A DNA stretch of 64,000 nt from Prescottella subtropica (GTDB taxonomy: Bacteria > Actinomycetota > Actinomycetes > Mycobacteriales > Mycobacteriaceae): NCBI RefSeq assembly GCF_005434945.1, contig NZ_SKCH01000004.1, forward strand, positions 1 through 64,000, read 5' to 3'. Positions 57,761-64,000 of this stretch are shown here, piece after piece. The notes beneath the pieces are model-generated. The model ran no database searches, had not been told where the DNA came from, and worked only from the letters and a program-made list of their open reading frames with translations. Positions within the stretch are counted from its first letter, which is position 1. Each line of letters opens with the position of its first letter. The translations under genes and the position numbers were made by a program.

Positions 57761-58633
57761 TCAGCGCACCGTCGCGGTGAGGTGCGGGTAGCCCTTCTTC
57801 GGGTTCTTCAGCGACAGGTCCCAGCCGTCGGGGGTCCGGTCGGTGTACAGGTTGACCGTGGCCGGCAGGACGATCGGCTTGCCGAACCGGACGGTGTACG
57901 TGAATGCGTCGGGCAGGCGTCCTTCGAGTGGGGCGAGTACCGCGGCGGCACTCCACATGCCGTGCGCGATGGTGCCGGGGAACCCGAATGCCTTGGCGCC
58001 GAGCGACGAGACGTGAATCGGGTTACGGTCACCGGACACGGCCGCGTACCGTCCGATGATCTTCTGATCGACCCGCAGGGTGCGGGTGGGTGGCGGCGGG
58101 ACCTCGTCCGTGTGTTCGGTCTTCGGTTCCTTCGGCGCCCCGGTGGGGTGCATCTTGAGGAACGTGCTGACCTGACGCCACACGAGTTCGCGTCCCACCG
58201 ACACCTCGCTGACGAGGTCCACCTGGGTGCCCTTGGGGTGCGGCCGCAGGTTGTCGGCGCGCACCGTCAGGTCCAGTGGTTCGCTCACCGAGATCGGGCG
58301 TCGCTGCTCGATCACGTTGTCGGTGTGCACGGAACCGATTGCGGGGAACGGGAACTCGCGGGAAGTGAGCAGACGCATCACCGTCGGGAACACGAGCGTG
58401 AACGGGTACGTGACCGGCAGGGTGTCGCCGAACCGCAACCCGCACACCTTCGCGTACGCGGCCAGATTGTCGTGATCGACGCGCACCCCCGACAGGGCCA
58501 GCGTCTCCTGCGGCAGGGTCCGTCGGCCCGCCGGCTTGACGAACGGCAGCGCCCCGAACGCGGCGCGAGCGTAGTTGTCGAGGGCGCCGGGCTGCTCGCG
58601 CAACTGCACGAGCACCTGCTTGCCGCCCGCCAT
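57761..58633 (-). CDS. htdX: MaoC-type 3-hydroxyacyl dehydratase HtdX
   Basis: A 290-residue double-hotdog protein. The C-terminal hot-dog carries the hydratase-2 signature RYAAVSGDRNPIHVSS near 205-220, with catalytic Asp and His, followed by GTIAHGMWSAAAVLAPL. The N-terminal half is the degenerate partner hot-dog. HtdX dehydrates (R)-3-hydroxyacyl thioesters in fatty-acid elongation. Rv0241c is the homologue by position and size (280). ATG 58633 shares a base with the fabG4 stop (TGATG), so both are cotranslated from the fabG4 promoter. It is convergent with the MerR gene. Confidence 0.88.
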   Translation of the reverse strand: MAGGKQVLVQLREQPGALDNYARAAFGALPFVKPAGRRTLPQETLALSGVRVDHDNLAAYAKVCGLRFGDTLPVTYPFTLVFPTVMRLLTSREFPFPAIGSVHTDNVIEQRRPISVSEPLDLTVRADNLRPHPKGTQVDLVSEVSVGRELVWRQVSTFLKMHPTGAPKEPKTEHTDEVPPPPTRTLRVDQKIIGRYAAVSGDRNPIHVSSLGAKAFGFPGTIAHGMWSAAAVLAPLEGRLPDAFTYTVRFGKPIVLPATVNLYTDRTPDGWDLSLKNPKKGYPHLTATVR

Positions 58634-59979
58634 CAGGCGCCCAGCAGGGACTGGCCGCACACCCGGACGATCTGGCCGGTGACGGCATTGGAGGCGGGGC
58701 TCGCGAAGTACGCCACCAGTTCGGCGACGTCGACGGTCTGACCGCCCTGCAGCAGCGAGCTGCCGCGGCGGCCGACCTCGCGGGTCGCGAACGGGATGGC
58801 CGCGGTCATCGCGGTCTCGATGAAGCCCGGCGCGACGGCGTTGATGGTGATCTTCTTCTCGGCCAGGACCGGTGCGCTGGCCTGCACGAGACCGATGACG
58901 CCGGCTTTGGAGGTGCCGTAGTTGGTCTGGCCGCGGTTGCCGGCGATGCCCGCGATGGACGACACGTCGACCACCCGGCCACCCTCGCGCAGCACGCCCT
59001 GGGCGACGAGCGTCTCGGTGATCTTCTGTGGGGCAAGGAGGTTGACGCCCAGGACGCTGTTCCAGCGGGACTCGTCCATGTTGGCGAGCGTCTTGTCGCG
59101 GGTGATGCCGGCGTTGTGGACGATGATGTCGGCGCCACCGTGGCGTTCGGTGAGGTGCGCGGCGAGCTTCTCGGCGGCGTCGGGTGCGGTGACGTCGAGC
59201 GCCAGCGACGTGCCGCCGACCTTGTTCGCGGTCTCCGACAGCGCCTGCCCGGCGGCCGGGATGTCGGCGCACACGACGGTCGCGCCGTCGCGGGAGAGAA
59301 CCTCGGCGATGGTGGCGCCGATGCCGCGGGCCGCACCGGTCACGACGGCGACCTTGCCGTCGAGCGGGCGGTCCCAGTCGGCGGGGGCGACCGAGTCCTC
59401 GGCGCCGACGCGGATGACCTGGCCGTCGACGAACGCCGACTTGGCCGACAGCAGGAACCGCAGCGTCGACTCGAGCCCGGACAGGCCGGTGGACGCGTCG
59501 GGGGAGACGTAGACGAGCTGGGCGGTGGAGCCGCGCTTGATCTCCTTGCCGACGCTGCGGGTGAAGCCCTCGAGGGCGCGCTGGGCGACCTGCTCGTCGA
59601 CGCCGGACGTCAGTTCGGGGGTGGTGCCGAGCACGACGACGCGGGCGCTCGGGGCCAGGTTGCGGATCACCGGCTGGAAGAATTCGAACAGCTGCACCAG
59701 TTCGGTGACCTGGCCGATGCCGGTGGCGTCGAACACGAGCGCGCCGTAGCGGTCGTCGTGCGGCTGCGCGGCCGGGTAGTCCGACAGCAGCTCCCGGACC
59801 GGTTCGGCGAGGCGGCCCTTGCCGCCGACGAGGATCGGGCCCGCGAGCGGCGGCTCGCCCTTCTTGTAGCGGCGCAGCTTCTCGGGCTGCGGCAGCCCGG
59901 CCTGCTTGGCGATGAATGCGCCCGGCGCGGACGAGAGGAACTGGGAGTAGAGGTCGGGAGCGCCCTTGCTGGCTGCCAC
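58633..59979 (-). CDS. fabG4: High-molecular-weight 3-oxoacyl-ACP reductase FabG4
   Basis: A 448-residue two-domain reductase, about 200 residues longer than ordinary FabG. The N-terminal domain (1-200) is a flavodoxin-like/degenerate SDR part, including [18 protein letters not shown]. The C-terminal SDR has [14 protein letters not shown] near 215, the HNAGITRD active-site lead near 290 and VSSIAGIAG plus YGTSKAG near 345, giving the Ser-Tyr-Lys triad. It reduces 3-oxoacyl thioesters for acyl-chain elongation with HtdX. Rv0242c is the homologue. GTG 59979 follows GAAGGTGG. It is divergent from fadA2 with an operator for the TetR between them. Confidence 0.93.
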   Translation of the reverse strand: MAASKGAPDLYSQFLSSAPGAFIAKQAGLPQPEKLRRYKKGEPPLAGPILVGGKGRLAEPVRELLSDYPAAQPHDDRYGALVFDATGIGQVTELVQLFEFFQPVIRNLAPSARVVVLGTTPELTSGVDEQVAQRALEGFTRSVGKEIKRGSTAQLVYVSPDASTGLSGLESTLRFLLSAKSAFVDGQVIRVGAEDSVAPADWDRPLDGKVAVVTGAARGIGATIAEVLSRDGATVVCADIPAAGQALSETANKVGGTSLALDVTAPDAAEKLAAHLTERHGGADIIVHNAGITRDKTLANMDESRWNSVLGVNLLAPQKITETLVAQGVLREGGRVVDVSSIAGIAGNRGQTNYGTSKAGVIGLVQASAPVLAEKKITINAVAPGFIETAMTAAIPFATREVGRRGSSLLQGGQTVDVAELVAYFASPASNAVTGQIVRVCGQSLLGA

Positions 59980-60032
59980 GGTCCACCTTCTTTGTCGCTT
60001 GTCGGGCACCCGCGTGCATCCGGGTGCGGTAT

Positions 60033-60068
60033 CGACATTGAACTTACTCTGGAGTAAGTTCAATGTCG
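60033..60068. promoter_or_regulatory. TetR operator between fabG4 and fadA2
   Basis: Perfect 17-bp arms at 60033-60049 and 60052-60068 around TG. Its centre ACTTACTC-TG-GAGTAAGT repeats the core of the operator in front of the TetR gene (55871-55888), with one base changed in the middle. It lies 53 bases before fabG4 and 40 bases before fadA2. Confidence 0.78.
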
Positions 60069-60108
60069 AGTGTGACCGTATCCCCCGCCACTTCCGATGG
60101 AGACCGAC

Positions 60109-61446
60109 GTGAGCAGCAGAGCCCGTAACCGCAGCACCCAGCCGGCACCCGCAGCGCAGTCCGGTGGTCGTCAGCTGCGCCCCGTCGCCATCGTCGGCGG
60201 CAACCGTATCCCGTTCGCGCGTTCGGACCGGCGATACGCGCAGGCATCCAACCAGGACATGTTCACCGCCACCCTCGACGGGCTGGTGAGCCGGTTCGGT
60301 CTGCAGGACGAACGACTGGGCATGGTCGCCGGTGGCGCGGTACTCAAGCACAGCCGCGACTTCAACCTCATGCGCGAGTGCGTCCTGGGTAGCGCGCTGA
60401 GCCCGTACACCCCGGCCTACGACCTGCAGCAGGCGTGCGGCACGGGCCTGCAGGCGATCGTCACCGTCGGCGACGCCATCGCGTCCGGACGCATCGACGC
60501 CGGTGTCGGCGGCGGCGTGGACACCACGTCGGACGCCCCGATCGGCGTGAACGACGAACTGCGCGAATTCCTGCTGTCGGTCAACCGCGCCCGGACCACC
60601 ACGGACCGGATCAAGCTGCTCGGCAACGTGCGCCCGTCGATGCTCGGCATCGAGATCCCGCGCAACGGCGAGCCCCGTACCGGGCTGTCGATGGGCGATC
60701 ACGCGGCGATCACCACCAAGGAATTCGGCATCCGCCGCGAGGACCAGGACGAACTCGCCGCCGCCAGCCACCACAACATGGCCGCCGCCTACGACCGCGG
60801 TTTCTTCGACGACCTCGTCACCCCGTTCCTGGGTCTGACCCGCGACGACAACCTGCGTCCCGACTCGAGCGTCGAGAAGCTGTCGACGCTCAAGCCGGTG
60901 TTCGGTACCAAGCTGGGCGACGCGACCATGACCGCCGGTAACTCCACCCCCCTCACCGACGGCGCGTCGGCGGTGCTGCTGTCCACCGACGAGTGGGCGG
61001 CCGAGCGGAACCTGCCGGTGCTCGCGCACCTGGTGGATTCGGAGACTGCGGCCGTCGACTACGTGCACGGCGGCGACGGTCTGCTCATGGCACCCACGTA
61101 TGCGGTGCCGCGCCTGCTGGCCCGCAACGGCCTCACGCTGCAGGACTTCGACTTCTACGAGATCCACGAGGCGTTCGCGTCGGTCGTCCTGGCGACGCTG
61201 CAGGCGTGGGAGTCCGACGAGTACTGCAAGGAACGCCTCGGTCTCGACGGGGCCCTCGGCAGCATCGACCGCTCCAAGCTCAACGTCAACGGCTCGTCGC
61301 TCGCGGCCGGGCACCCGTTCGCGGCCACCGGCGGACGGATCGTCGCCTCCCTCGCGAAGATGCTGGCCGAGAAGGGATCGGGACGCGGCCTGATCTCGAT
61401 CTGCGCGGCCGGCGGCCAGGGCGTCACCGCCATCGTCGAGGTGTGA
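60109..61446 (+). CDS. fadA2: Acetyl-CoA acetyltransferase/thiolase FadA2
   Basis: A 445-residue thiolase. [11 protein letters not shown] near 110 has the nucleophilic Cys, [13 protein letters not shown] (with the catalytic His) is near 400, and ICAAGGQGV near 430 holds the second Cys. [10 protein letters not shown] carries the substrate-side His. Rv0243 is the homologue in the same divergent arrangement with fabG4. It may run beta-oxidation thiolysis, in opposition to FabG4-HtdX. GTG 60109 is chosen because GGAGA stands seven bases upstream; the ATG at 60097 has no ribosome site. A hairpin terminator follows. Confidence 0.9.
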   Translation: MSSRARNRSTQPAPAAQSGGRQLRPVAIVGGNRIPFARSDRRYAQASNQDMFTATLDGLVSRFGLQDERLGMVAGGAVLKHSRDFNLMRECVLGSALSPYTPAYDLQQACGTGLQAIVTVGDAIASGRIDAGVGGGVDTTSDAPIGVNDELREFLLSVNRARTTTDRIKLLGNVRPSMLGIEIPRNGEPRTGLSMGDHAAITTKEFGIRREDQDELAAASHHNMAAAYDRGFFDDLVTPFLGLTRDDNLRPDSSVEKLSTLKPVFGTKLGDATMTAGNSTPLTDGASAVLLSTDEWAAERNLPVLAHLVDSETAAVDYVHGGDGLLMAPTYAVPRLLARNGLTLQDFDFYEIHEAFASVVLATLQAWESDEYCKERLGLDGALGSIDRSKLNVNGSSLAAGHPFAATGGRIVASLAKMLAEKGSGRGLISICAAGGQGVTAIVEV

Positions 61447-61526
61447 TCGGCGGGCCGCCCGGAAGAAAAATCCGGCCGACTCGAAATGTCGGTGTAACAC
61501 CTTCCGTGTAGGCGCGATATCCCAGT

Positions 61527-61575
61527 CGGCCCCGTGTTGTTGCCTGACCCCCGACCTGGCAACGGCACGGGGCCG
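61527..61575 (+). terminator. Hairpin terminator after fadA2
   Basis: Outer arms CGGCCCCGTG (61527-61536) and CACGGGGCCG (61566-61575) are perfect. An inner GTTGCC/GGCAAC pair extends the stem. A pyrimidine-rich CTCTGTGTTCATT follows. It lies 80 bases past the stop. Confidence 0.65.
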
Positions 61576-61656
61576 CTCTGTGTTCATTACCCTTGAGCCG
61601 GTACGAGCACGCACGCGACGGCCCCGCACGGTGTCGATTCGGCAGGAGCCCACGTA

Positions 61657-63612
61657 ATGAGTGACGAACACGGCGGCAGCGCCGACACAGGAGAAAACCG
61701 TCCGGACGGTCCCGCGCCGGACGACAATCCGACCGAGGTCATGCCCGCGGTCCCGGCGGAGCCGGAGCCTGCCGAACCCGAGACTGCCGTCGCACCGGAA
61801 CCGGAGAACCCGGACCCCGAGGTTGCTACCGACCCCGAGGTTGCTGCCGAGCCCTCCGAACCGGAAGCGTCCGCCAAGCGCGGCTGGGTGAAGTACGCCG
61901 CCGTCGCGGGTGGGGTCGTGGCGGTCGCCGTGATCGCGTACGCCGCCGACTGGGTGGTCTCCGCGGACCGGGTGCCGCGCGGTGTCACGGTCGCGGGTGT
62001 GGAGATCGGCGGCGAATCCGTCGCGGACGCCGAGCAGACGCTGCGCACCGCGCTCGGCCCGCGGGTCGAGCAGGCCGTCCCCGTGCAGGCCGGTGACACG
62101 GACACCACGATCGTCCCGGCACAGGCCGGTATCGGCATCGACTGGGCCGCGACCGTCGAACGGGCGGGGGAGCAGCCGATCAACCCGTTCACCCGGCTGT
62201 CGTCGCTGTTCACCGCGCAGGAGATCGGGGTGGTGTCCACGGTCGACGACGCCGCGCTGACGGCGGCGATCACCGGCGTCGGACAGCAGGCGGATCGGGC
62301 GCCACGCGAGGGCAACGTCGTGTTCGACGGCACCGAGGTGGTGCCGGTCGATCCGCTGCCCGGACAGGCCCTCGACGTCGAGGCCGCGAAGGACACGTTC
62401 GTCGGGGACTGGGCGCGCGGCACCACCGTCGTGCTGCCGGTGGACACGGTCGAGGTCGCCGTCACCCAGGCGGGCGTCGACACCGCGGTCCGGGACGTCG
62501 CGGCGCCGGCGGTCGCGTCGGATCTCGTGGTGACAGGTAAGGACGGGGCGGTGGCGACGCTGCCGCGCGCCCAGGTCGGCGCGATCCTGAGTTTCGTGCC
62601 GGACGGGGACGGCGGGCTGACCCCGCAGTACAACACGGAGGCGGCCACCGCGCTCCTGGCGCCGCAACTCGCGGACACCGAGACGAAACCGAAGGACGCG
62701 TCGTTCTCGTTCGGGGGCGGTGCACCGCAGGTGGTGCCGTCGGTAACGGGCGAGATGGTGCAGTGGGCCAAGACGCTCGAACCGCTGCCGGCGCTGCTCG
62801 CGGCACCGGACGCGCGGACCACGCCCGCGGTCTACGAGCCGGCGGAACCGGCGCTGACCACGGACGGCGCGAAGGCCCTCGGTATCCGTGAGGTGATCTC
62901 CGAGTACACCACCGGCGGCTTCGAGTACGCGTCCGGTGTGAACATCCGGCTCGCGGCAAGTGAGATCAACGGGGCGATCGTGAAGCCGGGGGCGACGTTC
63001 TCCCTCAACGGCTACACCGGCCCGCGCGGGACCGCGGAGGGCTACGTGTCGTCCGGCATCATCAACAACGGCCGCCCGGACACCGCCGTCGGCGGCGGCA
63101 TCAGCCAGCTCGCGACCACCCTCTACAACGCCGCCTACTTCGCGGGCATGGACGACGTCGACCACACCGAGCACAGCTACTACATCTCGCGGTATCCGGC
63201 GGCGCGGGAGGCGACGGTGTTCGAGGGCGCGATCGACCTGCAGTTCCGCAACCCCGCGCAGACCGGTGTGGTGATCCAGACGATCGGTACCGGTTCGGAC
63301 ATCACGGTGCGGCTGTGGGGCACCAAGACGGTGAACGTCGAATCGGTGACCGGGGAGCGCAGCAACTACACGTCCCCGACGACGATCACACTGCCCGCCG
63401 GTCCGCACTGTGTGCCGTCCGGTGGCGCGCAGGGCTTCACCACCAGCAACACCCGCATCATCACCGACGCGAAGACCGGCGCGGAGATCTCCCGCCACAC
63501 CCGCACCGTCCGCTACGACCCGGTGCCGGTCGTCAAGTGCGTGTCGAACGAGCCGAAGCCGTCGGAGCCGGCCGCACCGGCGGAGCCCGGAGCGACCGAG
63601 CCCGGACGGTAG
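61657..63612 (+). CDS. VanW family cell-envelope protein
   Basis: A 651-residue protein. Residues 1-74 are a cytosolic Glu/Pro-rich tail (repeats of the type [10 protein letters not shown]). One membrane anchor follows at about 76-98. The extracytoplasmic part has two peptidoglycan-binding (YoaR-like) modules ([20 protein letters not shown] near 107 starts the first), then the VanW domain at about 420-590 with [29 protein letters not shown] and [17 protein letters not shown]. The tail is Pro/Ala/Glu-rich. VanW proteins accompany some vancomycin-resistance clusters, but the domain's activity is unknown; no van genes are present. ATG 61657; its stop touches the family D repeat. I recall no counterpart at this place in M. 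tuberculosis. Confidence 0.88.
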   Translation: MSDEHGGSADTGENRPDGPAPDDNPTEVMPAVPAEPEPAEPETAVAPEPENPDPEVATDPEVAAEPSEPEASAKRGWVKYAAVAGGVVAVAVIAYAADWVVSADRVPRGVTVAGVEIGGESVADAEQTLRTALGPRVEQAVPVQAGDTDTTIVPAQAGIGIDWAATVERAGEQPINPFTRLSSLFTAQEIGVVSTVDDAALTAAITGVGQQADRAPREGNVVFDGTEVVPVDPLPGQALDVEAAKDTFVGDWARGTTVVLPVDTVEVAVTQAGVDTAVRDVAAPAVASDLVVTGKDGAVATLPRAQVGAILSFVPDGDGGLTPQYNTEAATALLAPQLADTETKPKDASFSFGGGAPQVVPSVTGEMVQWAKTLEPLPALLAAPDARTTPAVYEPAEPALTTDGAKALGIREVISEYTTGGFEYASGVNIRLAASEINGAIVKPGATFSLNGYTGPRGTAEGYVSSGIINNGRPDTAVGGGISQLATTLYNAAYFAGMDDVDHTEHSYYISRYPAAREATVFEGAIDLQFRNPAQTGVVIQTIGTGSDITVRLWGTKTVNVESVTGERSNYTSPTTITLPAGPHCVPSGGAQGFTTSNTRIITDAKTGAEISRHTRTVRYDPVPVVKCVSNEPKPSEPAAPAEPGATEPGR

Positions 63613-63687
63613 TCGCAGGGGTTGTCCGACGGTCGCAGGGGTTTTCCGTATGCAGAAGCCCTGCGACAGTGCCGGAAGCCCTGCGAC
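63612..63687. repeat. Repeat family D (GTCGCAGGGGTT), four copies
   Basis: Two direct copies at 63612-63623 and 63632-63643 face two inverted copies (AAGCCCTGCGAC) at 63656-63667 and 63676-63687. The first begins at the last base of the VanW stop codon. The set can fold into two alternative stems. Confidence 0.7.
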
Positions 63688-63710
63688 ACCGGTGAACAAC
63701 CCCCGGACAC

Positions 63711-63746
63711 ACGAGAGCCCCCGCACAACCGTGCGGGGGCTCTCGT
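63711..63746. terminator. Bidirectional terminator between VanW and the acyl-CoA dehydrogenase gene
   Basis: Perfect 16-bp arms at 63711-63726 and 63731-63746 with an AACC loop. It lies between two convergent genes, 15 bases from the acyl-CoA dehydrogenase stop. Confidence 0.75.
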
Positions 63747-63761
63747 CGTCGAACGGGTCGA

Positions 63762-64000
63762 TCAGAACGCGGCCTCGTCGAGTTCCATGATGTCGTTGTC
63801 GAGGTGCGACAGGACGGTGCGGGTCGCGGTCAGTTCGGGCAGGACGTTCTTCGCGAAGAACGACGCGGTCGCGACCTTGCCCTCGTAGAACGCCTTGTCC
63901 TTGTCGGCGGCGCCCGCGTCGAGTGCCGCCAGGGCGATCTCGGAGTGCCGCAGCAGCTGCCAGCCGACGAGCAGGTCGCCGACGGACATCAGGAAGCGGA
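63762..64000 (-). CDS. fadE5: Acyl-CoA dehydrogenase, FadE5-like, C-terminal part (partial)
   Basis: The leftward frame runs off the window end. About 79 C-terminal residues are visible, with [20 protein letters not shown], then a helical [24 protein letters not shown] and [21 protein letters not shown]. This resembles the C-terminal helical domain of long acyl-CoA dehydrogenases such as FadE5 (Rv0244c), which sits next to fadA2 in M. tuberculosis. The active-site Glu and FAD-binding parts lie outside. The name rests mainly on synteny, and the VanW gene is inserted between. Confidence 0.65.
   Translation of the reverse strand, partial: RFLMSVGDLLVGWQLLRHSEIALAALDAGAADKDKAFYEGKVATASFFAKNVLPELTATRTVLSHLDNDIMELDEAAF

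Noticed and set aside
63612-63687. Possible CRISPR array from evenly spaced 12-bp repeats.
   Set aside because: The copies are short, include inverted ones, have no unique spacers of constant length and there are no cas genes.
60019-63726. Long minus-strand open frame continuous with fabG4 up to 63726.
   Set aside because: The part beyond 59979 is antisense to fadA2 and VanW, reads as Arg/Gly/His-rich sequence and contains no motif; fabG4 has its own GTG start with a ribosome site.
1-64000. tRNA or rRNA genes.
   Set aside because: I saw no cloverleaf-forming segment with T-loop and anticodon features, or rRNA-like conserved stretches.

Overview
The window is high-GC actinobacterial DNA of the Mycobacteriales (mycolic-acid bacteria). 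It most resembles Rhodococcus or a close Nocardiaceae relative. The evidence is the codon usage (frequent GTG and some TTG starts), WhiB, DUF1707 and DUF2613 proteins, an MmpL3/AftD/TMM-acetyltransferase cell-envelope gene set, and a gene order that follows Mycobacterium tuberculosis Rv0206c-Rv0211 and Rv0223c-Rv0244c from memory. The genus is an inference; there is no rRNA in the window.

Layout. 1-3.2 kb: tail of a phosphotransferase, a POT peptide transporter with a DUF3054 partner, an orphan Imm51-type protein and YceI. 3.5-12.9 kb: a small secreted protein, leuA with a divergent FCD-GntR regulator, a flippase-like membrane protein coupled to a class III nucleotide cyclase, an AI-2E-type permease, a DUF1707 protein, and a Cys-rich HTH regulator divergent from doxX-folE across a very large perfect palindrome. 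12.9-21.7 kb: the mmpL3-NYN-trmB unit, a P-loop/membrane protein pair, a small Asp-rich protein and GTP-dependent pckA. 21.9-24.2 kb: cysK-cysE and a second small secreted protein related to the first.

24.2-32.3 kb is an accessory island of lower GC. It holds a translationally coupled XRE-ImmA-PIN module, then a restriction-modification locus of type III style with res before mod, and a divergent XRE regulator. The operators are conspicuous palindromes. The same family of short palindromic hairpin lies at both edges of the island. No integrase, transposase or tRNA is visible there.

32.3-50.6 kb returns to conserved order: KimA-like permease, aldehyde dehydrogenase with a KstR-type box, ROK kinase, methyltransferase, glycosyltransferase and GT-like membrane protein, a flippase and small membrane protein set between palindromic repeats, DUF3068, TMM-acetyltransferase-like AT3 protein, AftD, DUF2613, and isochorismate synthase. 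50.7-64 kb: MFS exporter, universal stress protein, LpqI-like GH3 lipoprotein, PhoD-like phosphatase, a TetR regulator, WhiB, MerR, then htdX-fabG4 divergent from fadA2, a VanW-family protein and the end of a FadE5-like acyl-CoA dehydrogenase.

The genes combine into a mycomembrane and arabinogalactan programme (mmpL3, tmaT-like, aftD, DUF3068, GTs), a fatty-acid unit (fabG4, htdX, fadA2, fadE5) whose promoter carries the same operator core as the TetR gene about 4 kb away, and central and amino-acid metabolism (pckA, leuA, cysK/cysE). Five families of short palindromic or dispersed repeats decorate gene ends, in several cases touching or supplying stop codons, and one lies in frame inside a coding sequence.
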